From Nitrososphaera sp. (GTDB lineage: Archaea; Thermoproteota; Nitrososphaeria; Nitrososphaerales; Nitrososphaeraceae): a DNA stretch of 64,000 nucleotides. The notes under the pieces were generated by a model. That model did not search any database. It was not told the origin of the DNA and saw only the letters and a list, made by a program, of their open reading frames with translations. The position numbers were made by a program, and so were the translations under genes. How positions within the stretch are numbered: position 1 is the first letter of the stretch; each line of letters opens with the position of its first letter. Below, piece by piece: positions 1 to 9,261 of this stretch. The stretch lies in NCBI GenBank assembly GCA_029263715.1, contig JAJUFP010000004.1:62001-126000 (forward strand), written 5' to 3'.

Positions 1-726
1 TACGTGGACTTTGGCAAGATATCAAGATCCCCGGCGGCCGGCGGCAATCCAAGGATGATAGCAACTGCAGTTGACGTCCTGACAGCAGAGGCCCTGGTCT
101 TTGACAGTGCAAAGACCGACATAAAGCCCAAGCACATACTGGCCAGCTCTGCGTACTCGGCCTATGGATTTCCATGGATTCAAGTCGACGACAACGTCTA
201 CGCCTGGGACGGCGGCCTGCTGAGCAACACGCCGCTTCAGGAGATAATAGAGGCATCTCCGAGAAACGACAAGACCGTCTACATGGTGGAAAATTACCCA
301 AGAAGAATTGACCGTCTTCCTACAAACAGATCCGAAGTCGTAGACAGAACAAGGGACATCATGTTCAGCGACAAGACGATCTACGACCTTCGGGCTTGGA
401 AACACATCTCCAGACAGACGGAGATGATAGAGAAGCTGTACTACATTTTCGAAACAAGCGTGGACAAGAATTCGTTGGATCCGTCACTTGTAGATGAGAT
501 AAGAAAAGAGTACGACGCCCTTGTAGGCAGATACGGGGCGGAGATACTTTCCATCCACAGAATAGTCCGGGAAAGGATGGAGTTTCCATACCTATTAAAG
601 AATGCAGATTTTTCTGTCGAGACGATCAAGGAACTCATACGACAGGGAGAGAATAAGGCATTGGAGCATCTCCGAAAACCGGAAGATCTGGAACTGGCAG
701 AACTTTTGAAGCTGCTGTACCTCTAA
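1..726 (+). CDS. Patatin-like phospholipase, C-terminal part (cut by window edge)
   Basis: The frame is open from the first base, so the 5' end lies outside the window. About 15 residues before the first third of the visible protein there is an Asp-Gly-Gly motif in a WDGGLLSNTPL context. In patatin-family lipases this Asp is the catalytic dyad partner of the nucleophile Ser. The Ser box (GxSxG) is not visible and must lie upstream. The remainder is a charged helical tail of about 150 residues. The family hydrolyses acyl esters of phospholipids or storage lipids. The GTG at base 4 is not a credible start because a patatin domain needs the upstream half. No signal peptide can be judged. The following gene converges on it. 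Confidence 0.75.
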   Translation, partial: YVDFGKISRSPAAGGNPRMIATAVDVLTAEALVFDSAKTDIKPKHILASSAYSAYGFPWIQVDDNVYAWDGGLLSNTPLQEIIEASPRNDKTVYMVENYPRRIDRLPTNRSEVVDRTRDIMFSDKTIYDLRAWKHISRQTEMIEKLYYIFETSVDKNSLDPSLVDEIRKEYDALVGRYGAEILSIHRIVRERMEFPYLLKNADFSVETIKELIRQGENKALEHLRKPEDLELAELLKLLYL

Positions 727-801
727 CAGCTTGTAGGAGAATGCGGGCACAAGGTCAATACAGGAATAGATGCTGCCGGGCTTTTGCAATTCTCTTCGGA
801 T

Positions 802-1599
802 TTAGATCTTGAAAAGGCGCTGGGCGTTTTTGAACATCAAAAGCTCTCTGGCGTGATCTGAAAGATCCAGTCTTGCCACAAAATTGAGGTATGATTCCAT
901 GTTGGAAATTGGCCAGTCTGTTCCGTAAAGCAGGTACCGCGGCTCTCCGGCATAATTCAGGAATTCGGCAATTTTTTCGATCATGTATTCTTCGTAAAAG
1001 TGAGTGAAATCCCCTAGCACCAGGCCCGAGATATCCGCGTACACATTCTTGTTCTTGTATATCACTTCCTGGCAGTCCAGAATCCATGGATTGCCCATAT
1101 GGCACATGATTATCTTTAGCTCCGGGTTGTCCACCGCCACATCGTCGATGTTCAGCGGATGGGAGTACCTGAGCTTGCCGGTGCTGCTGAACGTGTCACC
1201 GGTATGGATCATGACCGGCACGTCGTATTCCACACAAAGGTCGTAGACGGGCTGATACCGTTTGTCGTACGGGTAATAGTGCTCGTATCCGCAATACAGT
1301 TTGATGCCTTTTATTTTCCCGTCTTTAAGCCACTTCTTGCAGTCCTGCAAATAATCTTCAGTGTGGTTGTCAAGTGAAAAACCTGCAACCACAAAAAGGT
1401 TGTCATATTTCTTGACGACATCCAGAATCTGACTGGTAGAAGGCCGGTCGTCATTAACTTTGTACGAGGATAGGACGATGGCGCTGTCCACGGTGCTACC
1501 GCGCATGGTGTCGACCAGTTTTTTGATCCTGTCAGTTAGTGGAAAGTGTGGAGTCCCCTCATAGTGATTAAGATGAACGTGGCAATCTATGACTCTCAT
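802..1599 (-). CDS. Amidohydrolase-family metal-dependent hydrolase
   Basis: A 265-residue TIM-barrel hydrolase of the amidohydrolase-2 type. The N-terminus has the HxH metal motif (CHVH) right after the start. Later come an IHTGD segment (third His), an MCHMG segment (fourth His) and a C-terminal YGTDWP motif with the catalytic Asp. These are the expected metal and catalytic residues of the superfamily; the substrate cannot be told. The frame is open to 1668, but starting at 1599 puts MRVIDCHVH at the N-terminus, as usual for the family, and leaves 13 bases after the upstream acetyltransferase. The two genes are therefore probably co-transcribed. Confidence 0.8.
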   Translation of the reverse strand: MRVIDCHVHLNHYEGTPHFPLTDRIKKLVDTMRGSTVDSAIVLSSYKVNDDRPSTSQILDVVKKYDNLFVVAGFSLDNHTEDYLQDCKKWLKDGKIKGIKLYCGYEHYYPYDKRYQPVYDLCVEYDVPVMIHTGDTFSSTGKLRYSHPLNIDDVAVDNPELKIIMCHMGNPWILDCQEVIYKNKNVYADISGLVLGDFTHFYEEYMIEKIAEFLNYAGEPRYLLYGTDWPISNMESYLNFVARLDLSDHARELLMFKNAQRLFKI

Positions 1600-1612
1600 G
1601 TCAAAGCGATCA

Positions 1613-2278
1613 TTATTTCTGTCCGCCGGCTTTATAGTATGGATTCTTCCATTCGATAAAGCTGGCATAGTTAAGCGAGCGGCTATCCTTCATGTAGTTT
1701 GGAAGTATCTTGACAAACTGAAATCTGTTTCTCAGCTGAAACGAAAGAACAGGGTCTGCAAGTTCTTTTCTAACCACCTTTTGAGCGTATTCAAGAGCAG
1801 ACATCTTGTCAGAGTATTCGCAGTAGTTGAACAGCCTTCCACCGGCAATTATCCTTCGCAGACTTAGCTTTGCGGCCAAATCTTTTCTAGCGTTGTACAG
1901 CATAGTTGCAATTCCCAATCTTCTTACGCGAGGGTGTGTTGAAACATCTGCCCCGTAGAGACTGTCGCCTTTGGGATCATGGTTTGTAAACATGCCATTT
2001 GCCGTAATCTGGCTCCATGTGTGCTCCGCGTAATCTGGAACTAGTTTAACTATCAAGCTGCTGGCCGAACCGACTATTCTGCCGTCCAGCTCGGCACAGA
2101 ATTGTCCCTCTGGAAATACGCGCAGATGGCTCTCCAGGTGTCTTTCATGCCAGATCATACCATCTCTGGCCATGTAGGGAAAAGACTCTTTCTGAAGGGA
2201 GACGATGTTTGGGATATCGGCCGGCGAGATGTTTCTTATTACAACGTTATGTTGGGCCTTGCGAGAAGCAGCATTCAC
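1613..2278 (-). CDS. GNAT-family N-acetyltransferase
   Basis: This 221-residue protein has the GNAT fold pattern: an N-terminal RNISPADIPNIVSLQ segment (beta1-alpha1), a central AELDGRIVGSASS strand pair, and the acetyl-CoA motif A as VSTHPRVRRLGIATML, where R-R-L-G-I-A matches the (Q/R)xxGx(G/A) pyrophosphate loop. The C-terminus adds about 60 residues ending in a Tyr/Lys-rich tail. The acceptor substrate cannot be deduced. It is the first gene of a two-gene unit with the amidohydrolase, which may suggest acylation and deacylation of one small molecule, but that is only inference from adjacency. Confidence 0.75.
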   Translation of the reverse strand: MNAASRKAQHNVVIRNISPADIPNIVSLQKESFPYMARDGMIWHERHLESHLRVFPEGQFCAELDGRIVGSASSLIVKLVPDYAEHTWSQITANGMFTNHDPKGDSLYGADVSTHPRVRRLGIATMLYNARKDLAAKLSLRRIIAGGRLFNYCEYSDKMSALEYAQKVVRKELADPVLSFQLRNRFQFVKILPNYMKDSRSLNYASFIEWKNPYYKAGGQK

Positions 2279-2584
2279 GGAATGTATATGCGCGGGTAAA
2301 ATATTAGAACTTTTTAAAGATTTGCAGTTATCGCGGCTGGCGGCATCATAACCACCAATTTGGTCAAACGCAGCAACTGCAAAAGAGCACGATAGTTCTG
2401 CTAGCTCTTCATCTCCCGTCAGGCAAGAGTCAGGACTGCCAAGAATTACAACCGAAGATAATCCTGTGTGTAAAAGCGGAAAGTCCTGATTTTGGGGTCT
2501 GCAACCACCCGATTCTTGTTATGTCTGAACAACGCAGATACCCTTTTGTATTGGAAATGTGGATATGATGTCGATACAAACCAG

Positions 2585-2707
2585 ATGTTTATCTCCAAAG
2601 AGAGGTACAACGTTTGCCAGTTCTGCCACAAAGAGTTTGAACGCGCCGAGATACTAGCTATTCATGTAGAGCAGAATCATGCTGATGAAATCGGAAAGGA
2701 AGACTAG
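2585..2707 (+). CDS. Single C2H2 zinc-finger microprotein (40 aa)
   Basis: A 40-residue protein with one C-x2-C-x(12)-H-x4-H finger (C11, C14, then H27 and H32), including an Lys-Glu-Phe after the second Cys. A second locus at 18088-18213 encodes a 41-residue protein with the same layout, the same KEF triplet and the same acidic C-terminus; this supports the ATG at 2585 over TTG codons up to 2492 in the same frame. Single-finger microproteins are known in archaea as nucleic-acid or protein binders. Target unknown. The gene stands alone and converges on the histidine kinase gene. Confidence 0.6.
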   Translation: MFISKERYNVCQFCHKEFERAEILAIHVEQNHADEIGKED

Positions 2708-2755
2708 CCGCATTCCGGCACAGCAGGCATAGAGCATACAGGATGGCAGAGATAA

Positions 2756-4564
2756 TCATGCATCAGCTAAGGCAGGGATGGTGAAGAAAAATGACGCCCC
2801 CTTTCCGTCCTTGTTGTTTTCGGCCCATATCCTGCCGCCGTGGGCCTCGACGATGCTCTTGCAGATGAACAGGCCAAGTCCCATCCCCTTTTCTGAACGG
2901 GTGGAAAACTTGGTAAACAACCGAGGTATCATATCCGCATCGATGCCTCTGCCGGTGTCTCGAACCACCACCTTGACATGGTCCGTGGAATTTTCAGCAG
3001 TGACTGAAATTGTCCCCTCATCGGTAAATTCGATAGCGTTGCTTACAAGGTTGGATATGACCTGTATTATCCTGTTCTTGTCCGCGTACACCGGTACAGT
3101 GACTGGCTCATATAGCAGTTCTACCCGGGGAAGGTCCCCGTACTTGGCATTCATCTGCCTTTGATAATCATCTATGACACCGGTAATCGCGTCGTGCAGG
3201 TCGAACTTTTCCTTGTTCAGCTTCAGGCTCTGGCTCTCTATCCTAGAGATATCAAGGATGTTGTTTGTCAGCTTTTGCAGCCTTTCAGCGTTTCTTGCTA
3301 TAGCGTCAACCGACTCGTTGCTTTCCGGCCGGCGTTTTAAAAGATCCGAGTGGAACAGTATCGCCTGGGTCGGCGTTTTCATTTCATGGCTGGCCACGTT
3401 GATGAACTCTGTCTGCATCATGTCGTGAGCCTTCAGCTGCTCGTTGCTTGACAGCAGCTGTCTGTTGGTCTCTTCTAGGGATTTGTTGGCCCGGTTCAAC
3501 TCCGCGGTGCGCGCCTGAACGCTTGCCTCAAGCCTTTTGTTCCACCGCAGGATAAGAAACGCGATTCCAAACGCCAGTGCACCAAATATTGCCACCATGA
3601 GCGTGATGAAGGTGTTCTGCTGGTCGAATAGCTGCCGCACATCGTCGGTCAGCTGATGCGGAGCTGTAACGTAGACTGTCCAGACTTTTTTGCCGTTGAT
3701 GATGACCGGTTCTGAGGCCACGGTCTCCTTTCTTCCGTCTGGTGCGGTAAAGTCGGCCATGAACGAATCCGGCGCCTGCAGCACTGCATCGGCTATCCGG
3801 GGGTCCAGCTCCACCATGTTGACGGCCCCCAGCTCATGAACGCCCCTTCCAATCAGTGTTGTGTCTCGGGCATACAGTATCGTCCCGTTGTTGTCAAGCA
3901 GCGTCACAAAATTCCTCCTGAAATCATCTGAAGGGTTTTGCTTCAAAAGCGTGCCGACAATGTCCAGCCGGATTCCTGCAACCATCACGCCTCTGAACGC
4001 GCCGTCCCGGCCGTTGTTTTGATCCACATCCGCAATTACAGGATAGGATACAAAGATTCTGGGAGCGCTGTCCGATGAGATTATCACGTCTGAAAAGTAG
4101 GGCTCGCCAGTTGCCTGCGGCACGGTAAAGTACTCCCGGTAGCTTCTGTCCCTTCCGATCTCCGACTTGTCGTCGCCGGTTGTCCAGATTATCTGGCCGG
4201 TTTCGTCAAGCCACATGTAAAAGTCGGTCAGCTCTTCAGTGGTGCTCTGGGCGGCATCAATCACGGCTGAAGCGTCATCATTCTGGGCCAGCACGGACGG
4301 CGACTTGGAAAGTATCTGCAGGTTGTCAGCAATGGAATCAAGCCCGCTGGTCAGGATCAGCGACAGGTCACGAGCCTGCACCCTTGCATTGGACCGGATG
4401 TCGTCGGCGGCAGTCTCCGATATTTGCTCTGAAATTGAAAGGGAATACGAGTAGATGGCCAATGAAAGCAGGGCTGTACCGGCGATGAATCCCAGAAGCA
4501 CGGCCATGTTTTTTGAATCTGTGTGATACGATCTCATCTGCAAACCCGACTGACTAGATGCCAT
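2756..4564 (-). CDS. Sensor histidine kinase with extracellular Cache domain
   Basis: About 602 residues. Order: a transmembrane helix at roughly 19-42; an extracellular double-Cache region at about 60-310, with the usual D-x-S-YREYF element; a second transmembrane helix near 328; a coiled coil; HisKA with ASHEMKTP (phospho-acceptor His near 393); and an HATPase_c domain with N-box NLVSNAIEF near 506, DTGRGID (G1) and GMGLGL (G2). All catalytic boxes are present, so it should autophosphorylate. Cache domains bind small ligands such as amino acids or organic acids; the ligand is unknown. The ATG at 4564 overlaps the stop of the upstream response regulator gene by 11 bases, indicating translational coupling; ATG at 4537 is the alternative. 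Confidence 0.88.
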   Translation of the reverse strand: MASSQSGLQMRSYHTDSKNMAVLLGFIAGTALLSLAIYSYSLSISEQISETAADDIRSNARVQARDLSLILTSGLDSIADNLQILSKSPSVLAQNDDASAVIDAAQSTTEELTDFYMWLDETGQIIWTTGDDKSEIGRDRSYREYFTVPQATGEPYFSDVIISSDSAPRIFVSYPVIADVDQNNGRDGAFRGVMVAGIRLDIVGTLLKQNPSDDFRRNFVTLLDNNGTILYARDTTLIGRGVHELGAVNMVELDPRIADAVLQAPDSFMADFTAPDGRKETVASEPVIINGKKVWTVYVTAPHQLTDDVRQLFDQQNTFITLMVAIFGALAFGIAFLILRWNKRLEASVQARTAELNRANKSLEETNRQLLSSNEQLKAHDMMQTEFINVASHEMKTPTQAILFHSDLLKRRPESNESVDAIARNAERLQKLTNNILDISRIESQSLKLNKEKFDLHDAITGVIDDYQRQMNAKYGDLPRVELLYEPVTVPVYADKNRIIQVISNLVSNAIEFTDEGTISVTAENSTDHVKVVVRDTGRGIDADMIPRLFTKFSTRSEKGMGLGLFICKSIVEAHGGRIWAENNKDGKGASFFFTIPALADA

Positions 4565-5267
4565 CAGTGAAATTCCGTATCTTCTCCACCAGCTCTGACA
4601 GCGTGATCGGCTTTTGGATGAAGCGTTTTTCATCCATCGCCGGAAAGTTTTTCTTAAAATCTGTGGAATACATCTCAAAGGCGGTCAGAAAGCAGGCCTC
4701 GGCCTTTTCATCGTGCTTCTTTATCTCTTTGTACAGTTCAAATCCGTTCATCTTGGGCATCTTTACATCCAGTATCAGCAGGTCGTACGTTCCTGGCCTG
4801 TAATTGAACAGGGCCACCAGCGGATCGTTGTAAACGTCGACTTTAAATCCGCTGTCCTCAAGGCCGATCCGCATGGCAGAGGTTATGTCATCCTCGTCGT
4901 CAACCACCATGATTCTTTTGGCTTGTCCCGGTGGCTTGGAACGGGTCTGCCGGCCATCGACCTCGGTTACTGCAGAGCGCCGGAACATCTCCTGCATCTC
5001 CCGGTAATGGCTGAGAAACTGCGAGCCCTTTTCCGTGGTTATGTAGTACGTTCTGCCGTTTTCATCCTTCAGCGAATCTACAAGGTCGTGGTAAAGCAGT
5101 ATGCTGAGGTAGTGGTTCACCATGGCATCGCTAAAGTTGCCTTTTCCGATGATGTGATTTTTTAAGCTGCCCCTCAGGCAGATGTGAAGCACCGTGGCCA
5201 TCACGTCAAACTTGGACCGCTGGCCGCCGATGTAGTCCTTTGGGGACTCGAGATCATAATTGTCCAT
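4554..5267 (-). CDS. Response regulator with N-terminal winged helix and C-terminal receiver
   Basis: 237 residues with the reverse of the usual order. Residues 1-95 form a winged-helix domain of the archaeal PF14947 type (SKFDVMATVLHICLRG, then a wing ending in YYITTEKGSQFL). Residues 117-235 form a receiver with acidic pair D123/D124, phospho-acceptor D167 (LILDVKMPKMNG), T195 and K219. It should be phosphorylated by the kinase encoded immediately downstream, whose start overlaps this stop. DNA targets are unknown; the divergent S-layer-like gene is 125 bases away, which makes it one candidate target. Family membership is clear; regulation of that neighbour is inference. Confidence 0.85.
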   Translation of the reverse strand: MDNYDLESPKDYIGGQRSKFDVMATVLHICLRGSLKNHIIGKGNFSDAMVNHYLSILLYHDLVDSLKDENGRTYYITTEKGSQFLSHYREMQEMFRRSAVTEVDGRQTRSKPPGQAKRIMVVDDEDDITSAMRIGLEDSGFKVDVYNDPLVALFNYRPGTYDLLILDVKMPKMNGFELYKEIKKHDEKAEACFLTAFEMYSTDFKKNFPAMDEKRFIQKPITLSELVEKIRNFTDGI

Positions 5268-5391
5268 ATGGTTTGATTGCGCGACGTTCTCATTAGTCTT
5301 TCCAAAAAGTCTTCTGGAAAGTTGTTCTAGAAGCCCAAGCGCGATGAATCATGCACGGGCTTTATGAATTATTTTAGGAATTTTGTTTAAC

Positions 5392-8300
5392 ATGGCGACT
5401 ATTAGAAAGACGACAGTCAGCCTAGTTTTGGCAGCTATCTTGCTTGCAAGCGTTGCCGTGTTGCCCGGAGGCAGTTTTGCCAACGCGCAGATAGGCAGCT
5501 TTGCAGGCCAAGATATCGCCATAAGAACATCAGCAGACGACCATGGAGGGAAATTTTTTGGTGAAGGCGTACTCCAGATCGTAATAAAGGATGATACAAG
5601 AGACGACAGCGAAGACGACACCATTCAGGTGAGGATAGACGCAGACAGCAAGAACACAGACGTTTCAAAGACTTTTGAGATACCCAACACGAACGCCGGC
5701 TCGCAGAGGTTTGAATTCTTCTTGGTTCATGCACAGTCACAGTATGCTGACGGCATAGCCAACGACGGGACCGTGCTGGACCCAATAAACAGAGAGGGCT
5801 TTGATGACCCGGCCGACGGATTCGACGGGATAGGCGCGCCGATAATCAGGTTTGGCACCGATGCAGGAAGTGGAGTTGAACTCCAGACCGGCGATAATCT
5901 GTATCAAGAAGTAACGTTTGAGATCCGTTATGCAGATGAAAGGATAACCGTAGAGTACGATGATACTACTGGCGAGTTGGCCCTTGACAGGGAAGTGTAC
6001 GGAACTGACAGCATAGTGTACATACAGATAGACGACCAGGATGCAAACCTTAACCCGACACGCGCAGACTCTTTCACTGTTACTGAAGCAGACCTGGACA
6101 GACTGTTTGAGTTAAACGGCTTGTCATTTGGAGATGATGTAACGTTCCAGGAGACCGGCGACAACACCGCAGTGTTTGAAGGCAAGCTACAGCTTGTGGG
6201 AGCAGACACGGAAAGTGATGACCCGGCGGAGCTGGTGTTTAGCAGCATGTCCGCATCAGTCACACTGAACGACAAGGTCAACTACGCAAACATCCCCGGC
6301 CCGGAGAACGACTCGAACAACACGTCCTCCGTCAACATCGTCATAGAGGACGAGGACGGAACGTTGGACCCCGTAGACGAACTTACCTTTGGAAAAGAAC
6401 TCCAGCTGACGCTGCGGGACAACGACCAGAACAAGGATTCAGACAGGGATGAAACCATATCCGGCCGCGTGACGGTCCGCGTGGGCAACGGCGACGCCAA
6501 CGGTAACGACCAGTTTGACGCCGGCGAGGCAGACGAAGAGTCCATCAGAATGGAGGAGACCGACAACAATTCCGGAGTATTTGTAATAGACCTTGCAAAC
6601 AATGAACTAAAAATAACATTCCTTGCTCTTGGAGAAAATCCAGTGCCGCAAAACGGAGTCCTTGAACTGAGAAAAATGGACACGGACAGTGACATCGTAA
6701 TCCAGTATGAAGACCCGCTGGACGATGACTCTAGCACCAGCATAACATCCCGGGTTACCAAGAAGATGCAGCTTACAACAGGCACGGTGGATTTGCCCGA
6801 CAGTGCAGGAATCAACGACGACTTTGCCCTTACTATCAATGACCCGGACCTAAACGACAACCCCCGAACCAGGGATTCGTACTCCTTTACGCTGACTGGA
6901 AGCAGTGGGACTTTTCCGCTGACAAAGGGAGGCAAGTCATTTGGAGACTCGGCAACAATAGAAATGGAAATAGCCGGCAGAACCCCGGCATTTGGAACGG
7001 CCATAACCTACACACTGACGGAAACAGAGGCAAACTCCGGGGTGTTCACGGCCACTCTGGAGATGACAAAGATCCTTGCCAGCAGCGGCATCAACGTAGA
7101 TGACGGTGACCGGATCAGGATGACGTACAACGACCTGATGGGCAGGACATCCCGTGAAAGTGTCGATACTCTGGTGATCGCTAGGTCGTCTCTGGCGGTA
7201 GACTTTTCAAGGGAGGTACTACCGATCCCACCGGTTGACAACCCGACAGACCCGGCTCCAGAATCCAGTGTAGGCGGATTCGTGGGCACAAGATCCATAA
7301 CAACGTTGATCGTTACGGACGTCCGTGAGAACAACCAGCCCAACTCTGAAGACTCGATAGATTTTAGATTCAGAAACGACCCCGGTGTTGTAGGGCCGTC
7401 ATTCTCAATCAGAGTAGAGGGAACCGGAATAAGGGAGACCATCGATACAACGGCCAAGTACGACGGAACTGATGCAGCCGGCGAGCTTGGAAACACAGGG
7501 GTATTCCTAAAAGACATACTGCCGGATCTTCCAAGACTCAAGGAGACTGGCAAGTCCACAGGGATATTCAGCGAGGATCTAGAGTTTGCCAATGATGGCT
7601 CACTTGACACAGACGACTGGCACAACCTGAAGATCATCATCACTTACTTTAACGACGTAGGCGATGATGAAAGTGCAGGTATCACCTTCAGGGGAAGCGA
7701 AGGCTTTGTCCTTGCCGATATGGCCAGTGTGAGGACCGGCGACACACTCACCATCACTGTGCAGGATCCGGACCTTAACTTGGACGACTCGACAGCAGAG
7801 CAGTTTAGGACCTCGCTGGATACAAGCGGATTCTTTATCCTGGCCATAGAGCCGGAAGATGACAGGCTCAAGTCCAAGAGCGTGAATGCCGAGATATTCA
7901 GGGAGACTGGCGAGGACACTGGAATATTCACTGCAACGTTCGTGATAGGCAGCGACATCCCGGTCACCGAGGATGAAAACGGCGAGGAGGTCAACCAAGC
8001 AAGAAACATCCTCATAACGTACAATGACGAGATCGATTCAACAGGAGGCTCCGGCGACGAGATCGAGATAAACGTCCCGGTCACTTCAAGCAGCGGCTCA
8101 ATCCAGGTGAACTCCGAGGAAGTTGGTCCGGGAAGCAAGATCCAGGTGCTCATCGTAGACAGCGACTTGGACATCAACCCGCTTGGAACCGACAAGTTTG
8201 AAGGCGATGATTCCGGAAACGGATTCGTGGTCTTTAGGACCGACAGAAGAGAGGCAGGAAGGGCAAGCCCAGACTTGGAAGAGACTGGCCCCCACACAGG

Positions 8301-9213
8301 AGTGTTCCGGTTTGACATACAGCTGGTGCCCATAGAAGGTGGGGACGACGGCAGACCAGTTGACGTGCGGGGAGGATCCAACCCCAGAATTGGCGTGCTG
8401 CCCGGCGACCTGCTGGCAATCCGGTATGACGACGAGCACGATGCAGAAGGCCGCTCGGCGACCATATCCAAGGTGATAAGGGTAACCAGCTGGGATCCTG
8501 TGTTTGAGGCAGACAAGGACTCGTACGACGAAAACGACAGGGTAAACATAGTCATCGTAGACCCGGATGCAAATACGGACCCCGACATAGCTGACTCACT
8601 GACAGGAATCAGAGTGTACTCTGAAAGCGACCGGGTGGGACAGACGTTCTCAGCCTTAGAGACCGACAAGAATTCAGGCCAGTTCAAGCTGAGCTTCCTT
8701 CTGACCACTGGAGTGCGTGGGGGAGCAGTCACCGCGGATCTCGGCGACGAGGTAACGGTGGTGTACGAAGACAGATTCCCGGCAGACTACGCTGAACGGG
8801 TCAAGGACGTAAGCAACCCGGACAGGAACTTTTTCTACACGTTCATCGTGGGAGCCAACAAGGCAGGAATCAATGCCACCACACCATCTCTACCGATACT
8901 CAAGAACCTGGCAGGCGAAGAGATAACCGACGTGGAGGCCGGCCAGCTGGTAGTGCTGACTACAGAGATCAAGAACAACAACCCAAGAGTACAGCCGTTT
9001 ACGGCGCTAGTGGAAGTCAGGGATTCTCAAGACGTGACGGTGTACCTGCAGTGGCAGATAGGAATACTGAACCCAAGTGGCACGACTGAGATCGGACTGT
9101 CCTGGACACCAGAGGAGGCCGGAGACTACAGAATAAGGACGTTCGTAATCAGCGACTTTGAGAACCCCGCGGTCCTGTCGCCCATAGTGACGTCAGAAGT
9201 ATCCGTGCAGTAA
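5392..9213 (+). CDS. S-layer-like secreted repeat protein
   Basis: 1273 residues from ATG 5392. An N-terminal signal peptide (basic ATIRKT, hydrophobic stretch, cleavage likely after the Ala residues near 31-32) leads into a very acidic beta-rich protein. It holds about eight Ig-like units, each beginning with a D-P/Q-D-x-N-x-(D/N)P element (examples near residues 214, 483, 793, 923, 1056) and each closed by an E-T-(G/D)-x-(N/D)-(S/T)-G-x-F element (near 253, 388, 544, 718, 838, 963, 1090). The C-terminal 100 residues form a different domain ending in a SWTPEEAGDYRIRTF type strand, with no membrane anchor. Size, acidity and repeats fit thaumarchaeal S-layer or cell-envelope proteins. A TATA-like TTTATGAA centred about 28 bases upstream fits a leaderless start. 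Confidence 0.8.
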   Translation: MATIRKTTVSLVLAAILLASVAVLPGGSFANAQIGSFAGQDIAIRTSADDHGGKFFGEGVLQIVIKDDTRDDSEDDTIQVRIDADSKNTDVSKTFEIPNTNAGSQRFEFFLVHAQSQYADGIANDGTVLDPINREGFDDPADGFDGIGAPIIRFGTDAGSGVELQTGDNLYQEVTFEIRYADERITVEYDDTTGELALDREVYGTDSIVYIQIDDQDANLNPTRADSFTVTEADLDRLFELNGLSFGDDVTFQETGDNTAVFEGKLQLVGADTESDDPAELVFSSMSASVTLNDKVNYANIPGPENDSNNTSSVNIVIEDEDGTLDPVDELTFGKELQLTLRDNDQNKDSDRDETISGRVTVRVGNGDANGNDQFDAGEADEESIRMEETDNNSGVFVIDLANNELKITFLALGENPVPQNGVLELRKMDTDSDIVIQYEDPLDDDSSTSITSRVTKKMQLTTGTVDLPDSAGINDDFALTINDPDLNDNPRTRDSYSFTLTGSSGTFPLTKGGKSFGDSATIEMEIAGRTPAFGTAITYTLTETEANSGVFTATLEMTKILASSGINVDDGDRIRMTYNDLMGRTSRESVDTLVIARSSLAVDFSREVLPIPPVDNPTDPAPESSVGGFVGTRSITTLIVTDVRENNQPNSEDSIDFRFRNDPGVVGPSFSIRVEGTGIRETIDTTAKYDGTDAAGELGNTGVFLKDILPDLPRLKETGKSTGIFSEDLEFANDGSLDTDDWHNLKIIITYFNDVGDDESAGITFRGSEGFVLADMASVRTGDTLTITVQDPDLNLDDSTAEQFRTSLDTSGFFILAIEPEDDRLKSKSVNAEIFRETGEDTGIFTATFVIGSDIPVTEDENGEEVNQARNILITYNDEIDSTGGSGDEIEINVPVTSSSGSIQVNSEEVGPGSKIQVLIVDSDLDINPLGTDKFEGDDSGNGFVVFRTDRREAGRASPDLEETGPHTGVFRFDIQLVPIEGGDDGRPVDVRGGSNPRIGVLPGDLLAIRYDDEHDAEGRSATISKVIRVTSWDPVFEADKDSYDENDRVNIVIVDPDANTDPDIADSLTGIRVYSESDRVGQTFSALETDKNSGQFKLSFLLTTGVRGGAVTADLGDEVTVVYEDRFPADYAERVKDVSNPDRNFFYTFIVGANKAGINATTPSLPILKNLAGEEITDVEAGQLVVLTTEIKNNNPRVQPFTALVEVRDSQDVTVYLQWQIGILNPSGTTEIGLSWTPEEAGDYRIRTFVISDFENPAVLSPIVTSEVSVQ

Positions 9214-9225
9214 CGGGTATTCCCC

Positions 9226-9249
9226 CTCTTCTTTTTTTTGAAATTTTTC
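9226..9249 (+). terminator. T-rich terminator after the S-layer-like gene
   Basis: Thirteen bases past the stop the + strand runs into a pyrimidine stretch with an eight-T run and a second five-T run. Archaeal RNA polymerase terminates at such oligo-T tracts without needing a hairpin. The convergent antiporter gene ends only 12 bases further on. Confidence 0.5.
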
Positions 9250-9261
9250 TGCTTCAAAGCA

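Noticed and set aside
1600-1668. N-terminal extension of the amidohydrolase
   Set aside because: It overlaps the acetyltransferase gene and adds residues before the family's usual N-terminal strand.
8097-8732. Long antisense frames over the S-layer-like gene
   Set aside because: Asp-rich codons (GAC, GAT) read in reverse give Ser/Val-rich open frames; no motif or start context supports expression.
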